Origin: Cycas panzhihuaensis
Lineage: Eukaryota > Cycadophyta
Direction: 5' to 3'
DNA length: 64,000 nt
NCBI GenBank assembly: GCA_023213395.1
Contig: CM041465.1
Span: 187,185,741 to 187,249,740, forward strand
This document shows, piece by piece, positions 12,406 to 24,005 of this stretch. The translations under genes and the position numbers were made by a program. The first letter of the stretch is position 1, and every line of letters begins with the position of its first letter. The notes under the pieces are model-generated. The model saw only the letters and a program-made list of their open reading frames with translations, did no database searches and was not told the DNA's origin.

Positions 12406-13680
12406 AGAAGTCTTAAAGGGACATCTCTTTAAATCACTTCTGAAAAGACATTAGTCCCAATTAGGTTGATGCAAGATATTAAAGTAAAGTAAACACTCAA
12501 TGGGAGGCTTAAGAGTCTAATAAAGCTTATAATCTTTATCATCATCATAGGGGCTCTATAGACAATTTGATAAGGGAAAGTATATAAGAGACTTAAAATA
12601 TAACTAAGGGATATGAGGATTAGAGTTAGCTTGTATAATCTTAGCTTGCCCCATCTAGCATGTGCTTGAAGATGAGGTAACTATTCATGAAATTAGCCAT
12701 AATATCTATTGTGAAGTAAGTGTAAATGCACCTAGGTCAGATATAGAATCAAACTTGACTAATTTTAGAAAGGAACAAGGGAATCAATTTTAAATTCAAT
12801 AGTGTTATATCTTATAAGATCCATATATAGAGAGAAAAATATTGTAATCATATCTAATTTTTTCTAGTATTCTTCTTCTTTTGATTATGAAACTTGTAAA
12901 GGGCAATCTTCTCAATTAAGTTAGTTCATGTTATCACAAAAATAGTAGTTTATCCTCATTCCAAAGGAATGATAAAGTTCTTGAGGTGATTCTAAATTAA
13001 GATTAACAAAAAGACCAATGAAAAGTTTAGGGTCTTCCTAAAAGTGATCGTATTGATTGGTCTAAAAATAACAAGTATTAAGGATGGGATAATAGTGATA
13101 AAATTCTAAGTTTAACTTAGGGATGTAGGGATTGGAGTCAACTTAAATAACCCTAGCTTACTCCATTAGATAGTTATTTGATGGTTTAGTATTAACTCAT
13201 GAAATTAACCTCATTGTGTATGGTGAATCAAGCATAGATACACCTAAGTTGATAGCATAATCAAGATTGACCCATCTAAAGGAAAGACCATATGAGTTTG
13301 GTACTTATGAAGAAGAAGAATTATATTAAGTTGATCAAAAGTGGGAATGAATAAAATGATCTTATAATCTTTCTGCTAAGTTCCTTCTTTTTTTGGTTCT
13401 ATAGCTTACAAAGGGAAATCCTCCCAATCAAGCTAGCTAAGGTCATTAAAATAAGAATCCTTAGATAATTGTAAGTCAAGATAAGTAGAGAACTCAATGA
13501 TAATATTTGAAGTATCATTAAGGTAAGTGTGATTATCACTTCTAAAAGGGAGCTCTTCTTAATTGAGCTACCCTAAGACATAAGAGTAAGTCTTTATAAG
13601 TAGTTCTAAATCAAGACTAGATGGAAATTCAATGAGAGCCCTTACAATTTTATCATTGCTCAAATAATAAGAGACATCAT
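12405..13680 (+). repeat. Diverged tandem array, unit about 0.5 kb
   Basis: The block from about 12605 to 13110 aligns with 13120 to about 13510. Shared landmarks are GGATGTAGGGATTGGAGT-type starts, AACTCATGAAATTA, an AGGAAAG/GGAACA segment, CTTACAAAGGG.AATCCTC and a TCAATGA.A end. Parts of a further unit are seen at 12405-12600 and 13500-13680 (CACTTCTAAAAGGGA and AATCAAGACTAGA blocks). The units are strongly diverged. No coding sequence was recognised in either direction. Confidence 0.55.
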
Positions 13681-15699
13681 CCTTATTAAGAGAGTTTGTT
13701 TGCTTTATGGGTAAATTAATCCAAAAAGGACTCATGATTTGACTTAGAGAGAGGCTTAGTGTCGAGTGGATCTAAAATAAACTTATAAATCTTGGATATC
13801 AATTGATTAGAAACAGATTTATGATAGGCATCATTAAGATCAAAGAGGTGTTGAATGAAATATTCTTTAGGTTTATTGCTTCCTTTCTTGATTGAGAAAA
13901 ATGCTTTCATTATTATGTTGAAATAAAGATAAATTACATCAAAGTCACTTATTAATATATCTATTAATTATTAGCATGAAAAGATTGAAGCTTTAGGCAA
14001 TTAGTAAAACTACTGGAGCACATTGCCTTATGACATCTTTAGTAAAAGTCTCATTAATAAAAAATCATTAGGCATGTAATAAGTGGAAGCCAAAGCAAAA
14101 ACTTTAACATGAATTAAAGGGTCTTGCTCAAGTTCCCTAGTTAAACTTTGAATGTTTAAAAGAAGGGTCGAGGGGAGGGAGGACTATATAAGAGAACCTA
14201 AGGTGGAAAGGGATTCCTCTTAGAGTTTGCAAAGAAAGGGGGTGAGGCCCCATTATATAGGAGACCTTACTATCTCTTGAAATACCTCAAATATTGGCTC
14301 ATGATGTCCATGATCACATGAAAGCTCTAACTGATTGTCTAGAAATCTCAGAAATTTCAATAACATAATGGCTTTAAACCATAGAATTGTTAAGAAAATA
14401 AAAGGAATGAACCTAAAAGAAAAAGAGAAATTATCTCAACTCTAGAAATCTAAGAAAATATAGTGGCATAATTATAACAAACTAGAGAGATTTTAAGATT
14501 AAAAATGTAAGATAGATTTAATAGATTCCTAGTGTAATTGCTAGTGATGTTTCACCATTAGAAAGGGCCTTGGAAGGTAACCTGATTAGTTTGGGGGAAT
14601 TCAATAATTAACCCCTCACTAAGGAGGGTTGTGGTTATATATTCATAATAAAGATGCCTAAAAGCTTTATAAAACATAATGCTAATTAATGCAAGAAGTA
14701 AATAATTAAATATACTAAATTAGAATAGTCATAAAAGAAAATAAACCATATAAAAAACATAGAAATTATGATCTTAAATACTAAATTCAAAGAGATAGAG
14801 GTTGGAAGAATCAAGTATGAAGTAGTTGAATTATAGGTGATATCTAATCCAATGGATAAATTATTAGGGAATTCTACTAATTAAGGTTGCCCACACCCAT
14901 CCACCTCATATAAAGCTTAGATGAAGATCTAGGAATCATCTTCTCCTAAGGTGTAAGACCAACTCAATTATCAAAGTGAATTGATCCCTTCCTTAAGAAA
15001 AGTGGATTGACCATTAAAAAAGAGAAATAGAGAAAAGTATAATTAGGGGTACAAGATAATCTTCTATTCTTTGAATTGCATATAATCTGGAGAATAATCC
15101 TCCTCTCTTAAGATTAAAATTGATATAAGAAATATAAGCATGAAAAGAAATAAATTTAAATATGATTTTGAAATGAAATGATAATTTATAAATGAAACAA
15201 GTAAATGCCTACTATTTATCGATATAACTAGGGAAACTAAAATGTACATAAGTAAGTAGTTGAACCACCATGCATAAGTAGAAAAAAATAGAAAGGCGAT
15301 GATCTTTGCCTAATAGTTATAATTAACTCTTACCTAAAAATAAAAAACATGATTACTTTTCTTTATAAAGTAAGAAAAAAATATGAAATAAAAAAATAGA
15401 TTAGTTAATAAGGTGCTAAAGTGAAGTAGGTATACTTGGAAGTCTCACTTCTTATTTAGAAATTATGTTTTTGTTTAGTTTTTTTTTTTCATTTCAAATT
15501 TTAATTAATACTTTATTTTAATAAATAAATAGATTAGCTCAAACCAAAAGTGATCATTATAAAGGATTGATAAGAAAATGGAATTAAACAAGTAAATATA
15601 ACTTCATCCTAACCATTAGCAAAATGAACACATCTAAATTTATCTAATCAAGAAATCAAATATTAAATAAAATACATTAAATTTGAAGAAGTTTTGGTA
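13681..15699. other. AT-rich DNA, nothing recognised
   Basis: Only short chance reading frames occur (the longest is about 64 codons at 13716-13910, - strand, without a recognisable domain). No LTR ends or repeats were identified. Confidence 0.4.
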
Positions 15700-16935
15700 T
15701 TATTTTTATGAAACTTGGGGAATTTAGTATGGACCTGCAATATAAACCTATATCCATCCATATCAGAAATTAAAAGAAGCATATAAAATTAATTTCAAAC
15801 AACAGAACCTATAATTATAAAGGCTAGAAAATAAGTTGAAATTATATATTCTATGGCATTGTATAGAATTCAAGTAACAAAATACAAATATAAATAAACA
15901 AATCAACAAAAATATAGAGAAACCATTGATAATGTTGCAAGATATGAATTAACCAAATTTTGTAAATTTTAAAATGACAAGTAAGTTTAACCGTAAAAAT
16001 CCATTAAAAATTACCAAATATATATAGATATATCTTCTATATTATTTTCATAAAAAGAAAATAATTATTTGGCTCTATATTACTCCCATGAAGACTTAGT
16101 ATGAAGAGGATGAAGTAAGCAATAAAAAAGAACTAGAAATTATAGAAGATGATAGATGGAAATTAATAAAATGGTAAACAATGATATGATGGTTATAAAT
16201 CTATAAATAACTAGTTAGTAATTCTCAAATTAATGTAAAACTAATGACAAACCTTTCAAATCAGGTGTCTTGAACATTCTAAATGAAAATAAAGTGTCAA
16301 ATGGACTTTATATGAATTCTAATAGAATTTTAGTAGCATAACAACTCATAAAAATTTCCAACCCTTAAAATATTTAAAAAAGTAAATTTATAGATAAACT
16401 ACCCTATGGTTTAGAAAATGCTATAGGTGCCTATGGTGTTAGGCCCTATGATTTTGTAAAAAAATCACCTTAGAAAACATGAAAATTAAATTAAACCAAA
16501 GAAAACATGATTTTAGATAAATCATAGGACTTTATAGTATAACAACATTAAAAAATAAACTATAACCTAAAAAATTTTATAGGTACTATTAAAGATAGAT
16601 GACTACTATGAAATATGTTGTACTATCATAATGAATCAGAAGAGGCATCACAAAAATATTATATAGTTTTAATGAAAATTAAAAATAGTTATAACTTCCA
16701 TACATAACGCCTATTTTTTGGCCATGACCAGTCATTTCCTACACACTAAATGAAATCTACATAATGGACTAGGTATAATAATCAATTTCATTCATCTTTA
16801 AGGTCAAAATTATAAAAGAAGGCATAATGTGAGTGAAAGATACATATATTGACCAAAAATAGGATGATGATCTAAGATGTATAAAGGCTTATTCTAAGTA
16901 AAAATAAATAGAGATCAATAAGTGTTTCTTATAAT
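15700..16935 (+). repeat. Dispersed repeat, copy B (no insertion)
   Basis: It is collinear with 440-519 plus 6888-8060. The join at about 15759-15775 is continuous here, whereas copy A carries the 6.4 kb Copia-1 element at that point. This is a natural unoccupied reference for that insertion. Confidence 0.7.
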
Positions 16936-18855
16936 CTAGGAAGTCTATAACCATCTTGACATAGGTAAGTGAAGGTATATACTTCTTATTTTACTTTTTA
17001 ATTTAGTTTTAACTCTTTATAACTATATACTAATGTTTGTTTACTATCTTGGTAGATGAATATGTGTGTATTTAGTTGATGATAAGTTTGACCATGGTCA
17101 ATAGTAAAATAAGTTATCTACCTAAGCTTGATTAATTATAGAATGGATTTTAAATACCTCTCTAGATGCTTTATTATCTTCTCCTTCTTTTGCTTGTACT
17201 ATTCTCCTTATCTTACTCCTTTGGATACTTTTATTATAAAAAATGTCTCTTTTTAATGCATTTTATCTATTCTACTAAGATTTTTGCCTATCTTGCCTTG
17301 ATTTTTGACCATTTTATGTTGAAAAATATTAGTCATATTCTAATTTCTATTTCTCAAATTTTAGCAATATTACAAAGTTCTAAACTTTGTGGAATCAATA
17401 TTATTGCATTGGAAAAATTTTGGCTTATGATTAGTTGTGCATTTATGGCATTCAATTGTGGGGCATACATTAAATTTATTCTAAACTATGGGCTTAATCC
17501 CTCTCATTTTTCTTATAAATATTGCTTCCATTTCATCAAAGAGAGAGCTAAAATTTTATAATGTTGTGTTATCAAAATGTTGTTAAAAATTTTGTAGACT
17601 TCCACCAACTCTTCACACTTGTTTATTGGCTTTCATATTTGGCTTAGAGATTAGAGTCATTTCATTTTTAGAGACCACTATAATTGAAGTTTCATGCCAT
17701 GAGCATTCATCTTCAATTGAGAATTGGGTAACATCCCCACACTATTTGCACTCCTTCTTCACTTCTAATTATTGTTTTATTTATGGTCTTTAACTATTTG
17801 ATGCTTTATCACTTAGTTTCTTTTTTATATGCATTGTATGTTTCACTCTTCTCTTAGTTAGGAATGTTTTTTAGGGAGAAAGAAGGTCAAGTAGTGTATA
17901 TCAAGCTCTAAATATGGTGGAAACTCTATTAATTCTATTCTTGCATATGCTAACTTGGCAGGTAGTGGAGTGATACAACTCATTTTTTAATAGGTTGGAG
18001 GCTTCAAAAAATGAGTTATAAGTCCCTCTGATTTCCCCATCTTTCCCATAAAGTGTTAGTTCCTACTGCACAGTAGAAGTGGTGCCCAAATTCCTCTAAT
18101 ATAATAAAAAATGTCTGATCTTAAAAGCTTGTTTAAAACTTATTTTTGGGCATTTTAAGTTTTTAGTATGAACTTTTTTTCATCATAGTTTAATTCAACA
18201 AGTAAAAATGTTGTATAATTCTCTCTATAAATAATGAATATATGCATACCATTACTTTGATTATTGTTCTTTTAGTGAACTTATAATGTGAGGCTTTATA
18301 TTTCCAAGAAATTGTCTATTAATAAATTTGGAGTGAAACTCTAATTACTCTCCTTTAAACCCTCTTTTATAGGTTTAATATTTGAAAAAAAAAAAATGAA
18401 AATTATATTTTAGTTTCAAACTTTATTTTAAAAGAAAAGAAAAAGAGAATAAATGCTTTCTTGTGTGTTTGACATGCCTACTTCCTCTTTCTTTTACTTT
18501 GCATATAGTTAGCTTCTTTTACAAAAGAAAAAGAGCTTTAATATAACAAGAAAAACAAAAGAGAGATGAACGAATTTACAACATTATACTACATTACATT
18601 TTTCTTATATTCATGCACTTCATAAGGGCCTAATGGAGTGGAGGTTTGCACTTGTTATGAGTCCTTAAATCTATAGGGTTGAAAGATTTTTTATAGAGTA
18701 GGATTTACTTGCCAATTTTATACAAATAAAATAGCATGTTAGTTACATTATATGTTTCATTATTTCCCTCCTCTAGTTCTCTTTAAAGATAGAGTCATTC
18801 TTCCACTTAAGATATGAGACCTTTTACTTTTTATCCTAATTTTATTACCAAAGGA
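16936..18855. other. AT-rich DNA, nothing firm
   Basis: A 131-codon frame at 17166-17561 (+) is very rich in Leu, Phe, Tyr and Ile, as expected of chance ORFs in T-rich DNA. I recognise no family and do not call it a gene. The right end (18841-18860) is the insertion site of Copia-2. Confidence 0.35.
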
Positions 18856-18860
18856 GATAA
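18856..18860. repeat. Target-site duplication GATAA, left of Copia-2
   Basis: Five bases are identical to 25187-25191, exactly flanking the two LTRs. This proves both ends of the insertion. Confidence 0.9.
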
Positions 18861-19288
18861 TGTTGGAGTTAATTGTCATCACTCCACTCCTACCTTCCAA
18901 CCAGGAGTGTACACCTCACCATCTTCAATTTAGACATATGATGCTCAACATGTCAAGGTAAGTTTAACTTTAATTTATGTTAAGTTGAGTTAGTTTCATT
19001 TGAGTTAAGTGAATATTATTTTATTATTATTTTGAATTCAGGGGTTGAGGAGTTTCTCTCCTCCCCTAAATTATAAATATTAAGGGGTGTGCAACCCTGG
19101 TGTCTTGAGACATCGCCTCCTTATTAGAAATTTGTAATGCTCATTTCTACTACAATGGATTGAACAATAATGCTTTCCATAGTCTATGCTATTGTGATTA
19201 TGATACATTGATGTATTGTTGCAATATTGATCTTTGTGATTATATTCTATGTTCTGCCATATTCTCCTATAAAACATTATTTCCTACA
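18861..19288 (+). repeat. 5' LTR of Copia-2
   Basis: 428 bp beginning TGTTGGAG and ending TTCCTACA. It is about 92% similar to 24750-25186 by eye; the 3' copy carries a 10-bp local duplication near 24845. Confidence 0.92.
19072..19079 (+). promoter_or_regulatory. Putative LTR TATA box (Copia-2)
   Basis: TATAAATA is conserved at 24971-24978 in the 3' LTR. It is a likely core promoter for element transcription, by position and conservation only. Confidence 0.45.
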
Positions 19289-19290
19289 TT

Positions 19291-19306
19291 TGATATTAGA
19301 GCCAGA
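19291..19306 (+). other. Primer-binding site, Copia-2
   Basis: TGATATTAGAGCCAGA begins two bases after the LTR. It matches the TGGTATCAGAGCC type with two transitions, consistent with initiator tRNA-Met priming. Confidence 0.7.
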
Positions 19307-19525
19307 TTTTGGGCTATTGCATTTCCATTAGTGAAGTTTTTTGAAGAAGAGCAATAGAATTTACTGGCATTCTACGACAGATTTTCTTACAAGCAAGAAA
19401 TATTAGCTATATTTATTTTCTAAAAAATTTCAGTAAGTTTTATATATTATTTCAGTAGATTTTTTATTATTGAGCTATATCTCTGGTTTAACAAATATTT
19501 CTCAGGTCTATTTTCAGATTTGTGC

Positions 19526-20237
19526 AGATCTACGTAGGATTTCAATAGCAAGCCATATTTGCTCAAGTCCTTTTCTCAGATTTAAGCTATATTTCTTCAG
19601 TGCTACATGTTTTATCTTATATTTCATTATTATTTCAGCAGTAAGTTATATATATTCAAGTTTTTCTCATATTTGAGTTATTTCTCTTCAGATCTACAGT
19701 TTTATCATATATTTGACAGTTTATAAGTATTTTTTTTGTTAAGTTATCTGATATTTTTTGTAGATCTGTAAAGGAGATCGGTTGAATGTAAAAGTTATCA
19801 AGTTTTCTTCAAAGATCTACAATTTTTATTTTATATCTATTATATTTCATTTCAGATCTACTTGTTTCTGCAGTTATTTGACCATTTTTTCTAGTATATT
19901 AATTTAGATCTGCAATATTTGGCTATAGATCTGTTATACTCACATCAGATCTACATTATTTAGCTTAAGATCTACTTATTTTATCAAGTTTTTTAGCATT
20001 TTCTGCTACACTTAGTTCAGATCTATTGTATTTCATTTCATATCTATATTTTTCATTATATTTTTTGACTATATTTTTAAGTTTTTTTTAGATCTGTAGC
20101 TTTTGAGTGTATATCCTACCCACCAAACTATTTGTTACAATAGATTTGCCTATATTCGAGTTGTGAGGAAGAAGATTTATGTACTGGAAGTTTTTGAAGC
20201 CTATTTTTTGTCTACAAATCAACTGTTTATTAGATCT
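19526..20237 (+). repeat. Leader with twelve AGATCT sites
   Basis: AGATCT starts at 19526, 19690, 19762, 19813, 19854, 19906, 19927, 19947, 19968, 20019, 20090 and 20232. Most are flanked as CAGATCTAC or TAGATCTG. Chance would give well under one in 712 bp. Spacing is irregular (20 to 164 bp) and the sequence between is T-rich. This looks like a degenerate short-unit repeat in the untranslated leader. Its function is unknown. Confidence 0.75.
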
Positions 20238-20759
20238 ATAATATTTGAGGCATATTTAGCTTTCTGAAGAAGATATACACAAAATCAAGCCAGCTACAGC
20301 TGCGTGTTCTAGGTTCTTTAGTTGTTTCTCAGTTTTAAACACATATTTTTGATATATCTTACTCAAGTATATTTGAAAATTTTGATTTTTGCGTGACCTT
20401 GAAATATTTGGTTCTTTATTTTTTTAAAATTTAAACATATATTTTTCAAAAATTTTCAGCTGAAAACTCATATTATTAAGCAAGTTTTCTTTGAAAGATT
20501 CAAAAGTAAAAAAAAAAAAAAAACACAAAAATAAATAGGGGCAAGTACCCTTGAGAAAAATAGAACATAGTATAGCATCTTGACACTCAGAACACATTTG
20601 ATAATTGGAATCCAACTACAAAATTTTTTTTTTTCCCTTGATATATATTAGCAAAAGGCCCTGAACATCATATTGAGAGAGTGATTTTTCGTTGTCTTCA
20701 TTTATATATCCAATAAACTCCATAAGTTTTTTTTTTAAGCCCAACCATTCAACTCTCCA

Positions 20760-21013
20760 GGAAAAGATATTTCTTTTTTCGCTGCCTCTTGCTCAACTCC
20801 TGCATCATCTTCTCAAGGTCCTTGACCTTCTCCTTCTCTTTGTTCCCATATTATACTGCTCCTCCACAAGCTGTTCCGACCCACTGTTAGAACTAGTGAC
20901 TGGTTTATTGTAAGAGGGTTGCCCAGAAGCAGTTTGAGTTCATAATCTCTAACTTTCTTGTAATCATGAAGTAAGTTATCCCATTTGTCATTACACCAAT
21001 TTTGGCTTCTCAA
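20760..21013 (-). pseudogene. Captured trihelix (GT-type) transcription-factor fragment
   Basis: Read on the - strand, 21013 to about 20930 encodes RSQNWCNDKWDNLLHDYKK followed by VRDYE. This is the third-helix part of the plant trihelix (Myb/SANT-like) DNA-binding domain: the Trp of DKW and the DYKKVRDYE stretch are hallmark positions. Further along, in another frame, 20850-20780 encodes a charged heptad-like KDLEKMMQELSKRQR segment, typical of the C-terminal coiled coil of such factors. The two pieces are out of frame and the frame ends in a stop, so this is not a working gene. There is no start codon, and the first half of the DNA-binding domain is missing. It lies antisense to Copia-2 and is GC-richer than its surroundings. 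I infer that it was captured from a host gene. Confidence 0.7.
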
Positions 21014-21140
21014 GCACCCATTTTTCCAACATTATCACCTTATTTAAAGATGCCTTCTTCGATTAATGGTTTGAGCTAGTTTTCTTTCAGTTCAGAGCTA
21101 AACACATTTTCTGGTCAAACCACAAAAGCACATTATTCGC

Positions 21141-21290
21141 CTAGTCCAAAGTAACTCTCACAAAGTTTACTGAAGAATGCTAATAATTTAGTCAGTCCAA
21201 AACCACTTTCCAAATTCTTTCTGAACAACGCTAATAATTTAGGCCAACGCCAGACCACTTTATAGGAAAAAGTCGCTAAACATAAGAATC
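21141..21290. repeat. Three tandem units, period about 51 bp
   Basis: Related units share GTCCAAA.(T/C)CAC and GCTAATAATTTAG. GTCCAAA occurs at 21144 and 21195 and ACCACTT at 21202 and 21254. It lies in the captured block between the two gene fragments. Confidence 0.65.
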
Positions 21291-21479
21291 TCCAAACTAT
21301 CTTGGAAAAGTAGTTGACTCAAAACAAGCAATTCTTGAGTGCCCCATTCCTGCTTACTCATGGACGCCCATTCCATATTATCACACCGTGATGTTTCTTC
21401 TCATTGAATTACCTTAGTGTAGCGGTGGGTGACTTTTGCCTTTAATCCTTTTAGGGCATTCTGTATCAGAAGAATTAAC

Positions 21480-21755
21480 CTTCTTAACTGCCTTTAAGGC
21501 ATCAAGCTTATACGCATGCACACATATTAAGCCCATCTCTTGTGCCAGATTTTTAGATATCCACTACTTAGAGTAAACAATTATTCCACTAGAATGAACA
21601 AGTTGAACAACGTGGTCAAACATCCTCCTTTGATACCTTCCATAATTCCTTAAGGATTACAAAGTTTCCTCTCCAACAAAGGGTCATGGTCTTAATCCCA
21701 AAGCTGAGTAAGGGGCATCTAGAAGAACACGATCAAAACTATCAGGCTCAAGCCT
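21480..21755 (-). pseudogene. Captured NSUN6-type RNA (cytosine-5) methyltransferase fragments, permuted
   Basis: On the - strand, 21755-21571 encodes LEPDSFDRVLLDAPYSALG, then a segment matching the conserved SLRNxGxYQRxM region and the GIIVYS motif of NOL1/NOP2/Sun-family methyltransferases of the plant NSUN6 type. The motif IV Cys (DAPC) reads Tyr, and two in-frame stops interrupt it. Directly downstream on the same strand, 21567-21490 encodes NLAQEMGLICVHAYKLDALK, the piece that in intact proteins precedes the first one (between motifs I and IV). The two pieces are therefore in swapped order. Tyr for Cys, the stops and the swapped order exclude function. Together with the trihelix fragment this points to capture of two unrelated host genes. 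Confidence 0.75.
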
Positions 21756-21987
21756 ATAGTTGCCTCTACATTTCCCATACAGTAGTAATCAAGAACCGCA
21801 AGCTGTCAGCCTTCTGCATCGCTTTGTGAGAGGATTAACAACACATAAAGTTAAGTTGGAGGCAGCTACAAGAAACAAACCTGAGGACGCAACTTTCAGG
21901 CCCAACATTTTCACAGATTTATGATCCCATGAATCGCACTGAATACCGTTAATACAAAACCAACACTAAACATCGAGAAATCTAAAT

Positions 21988-22093
21988 TGTTGTTACTCAA
22001 CACGATACACGACCATCCCCTCCCATTTAATACCCTACACTGCTATTACTCAACACTACACACGACCATCCCCTCCTGTTTAATACCCTGCAG
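21988..22093. repeat. Two tandem units of 53 bp
   Basis: The first copy (21988-22040) and second (22041-22093) share TTACTCAACAC, CACGACCATCCCCTCC and TTTAATACCCT. Only a few differences separate them, so the duplication is fairly recent. Confidence 0.85.
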
Positions 22094-22271
22094 AAACAAG
22101 AACAGTGCCCCTCCACCCGGTTGTCAGCAGTGGTACCCAAAATCGACGTGTAGTTAGCATTTTTATAGCAATATTAGGACTTCAGCGAATAGACCACTTC
22201 GAACCGACTGCCAAGGTACGTAAAACCTATCCGGATCTACATTTTTTTGCATTCTCCAATGCACAGAATAA

Positions 22272-22297
22272 GTATATATATATATATATATATATAC
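22272..22297. repeat. (TA)n microsatellite
   Basis: About 13 TA units at the right edge of the GC-richer captured block. Confidence 0.85.
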
Positions 22298-22320
22298 CTT
22301 AAATGCTAATGCCTGTCTTC

Positions 22321-22380
22321 TATCAATTTGATTTTCGATCAAATCAAATCTATCAATTTGATTTTCGATCAAATCAAATA
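22321..22380. repeat. 30-bp unit, two near-perfect copies
   Basis: The units at 22321-22350 and 22351-22380 differ only at the last base. Each contains an interrupted palindrome around the centre TTTGATTTTCGATCAAATC. Confidence 0.9.
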
Positions 22381-22384
22381 TGAA

Positions 22385-22662
22385 CTGGGCGTGTAATCAT
22401 GACTGTTTTTTATTTCAAAGCATTTATATATATATTTTTAATATAAAGTTAAAAAAATTAAATTTTATTATAAAATTTTTTCAAATCCGTAACTTAAAAG
22501 GTTTAAACTCCCTTCTCTCTTAGCTGGGCGTGTAATCATGACTGTTTTTTATTTCAAAGCATTTTTATATATTTTTTTAATATAAAGTTAAAAAAATTAA
22601 ATTTTATTATAAAATTTTTTCAAATCCGCAACTTAAAAGGTTTAAACTCCCTTCTCTCTTAG
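22385..22662. repeat. Tandem duplication, unit 139 bp
   Basis: CTGGGCGTGTAATCATGACT starts both copies (22385 and 22524), and both end CTTCTCTCTTAG. Only a handful of differences are seen, mostly in an AT run. It lies just right of the captured block. Confidence 0.92.
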
Positions 22663-24005
22663 CCTTGGGTCATAAGACATTTCCATATGACCGTTAGTTA
22701 GGGCTAACACAAGCTTTCAACATTTTTTCTTTTATTTTTTTAAAATTTTTTAACTTTACATAGGGTTGCTGGCAAAGTTTTTGCCATAACTTCTTGTTGA
22801 AGCATCAGTTTCAGACAAAACCACTTTCATTGGATCAAAATTTTTATGTAGATCAATTTTGACTGGTCATATGACCAATTTGGTGCTGATTTGACCCCGT
22901 TTCAGTTAATTTAAAGTCGATCAATCATTTTTTCAGCCTTTTTTCAATTTTTTACAAAATTACTTTTTGAACTGATTGTATTTTATTACCTAGAAACTAT
23001 TTTCTATCTAGTTTTATTCTAAAGTGATCTACATTTAACAAGCTTCATTACCCACTTTTTATTTTATTTTAAAGAATTCATTTTGACCACTATTTTAATC
23101 ATCGAAAGTGGCATTTTAGTGGTTTTTAGCATTTTTCTTAACATTTTACCATAAAGATACTTATTACTATTTCTGCCATAACTTTTTTGTTTGATATCCA
23201 AATTCAGTTTTGTTAGTTTCGTTGGGAAGTTGACTCAATTCTCTTCGATCTAATATAGTTTTTTATACATTTTAATGTATTTTTACTGATTTTCAAATCA
23301 CTCAAATTAGAGGTACTTTATTATTTTAAACCTGCCATTTTTTACACACATATATATATATATATATTTCTAAAAAATTTTCAATTGAAAGTATATTGAT
23401 CAGTCTTCTAAATAATATTTAATCATTTCTTAACATTTTATAAAGTTTTATTAGCATTTTTATACAAATTTGAGCCTCAGCTCCTGTTAGACCTCAAAAT
23501 AAGGCCTGTCTACTTTGGATCATCAAAACTTGACTTATAAGAACCTCTTTTCAAAACGGTCAATTTTGTTGGATTCATATTTTGTTTATCTTCGTACTCG
23601 TAAAGTTTCATATCATTCTGATATTATTTAGTATATTTTTAAAGCTATCAAACTTAAGGTTATCCTCTAACCCTTCTTTAAAAAAAGTTTCTTCATACTC
23701 CTTATCTTTCAAAGTAAAAATATATATATATTTTAGTTTTTTCAACATTATACATTATTATCAAGGCTAAGGATTTATTACATTAAGAATTTACATTTAG
23801 ATTTGTATCATTAAAAGGATATTAGTATATGATTTCAAAGTTGCTTCTATGTTTATTATTTCCTTATTGTATTTAGTTCATTTATTTTCAAAGGGTATTA
23901 CATTTCTTTTGAAGAGTATATTTGACATTATACAAGTGTAGTCACTTATTGCTTTTATTTGATTTGATAAAAGCATACTTTATATGTTCTAAAGTTTTTT
24001 ATAAC
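22663..24005 (+). other. Copia-2 internal region before gag, nothing recognised
   Basis: T-rich sequence without coding features; a short (TA)n run is at about 23350-23368. It is probably the remainder of the element leader. Confidence 0.45.

Noticed and set aside
17166-17561. 131-codon hydrophobic ORF (+) as a membrane-protein gene
   Set aside because: Its Leu, Phe, Tyr and Ile composition is that of T-rich random sequence. There is no recognisable family, and the region around it has no other gene signals.
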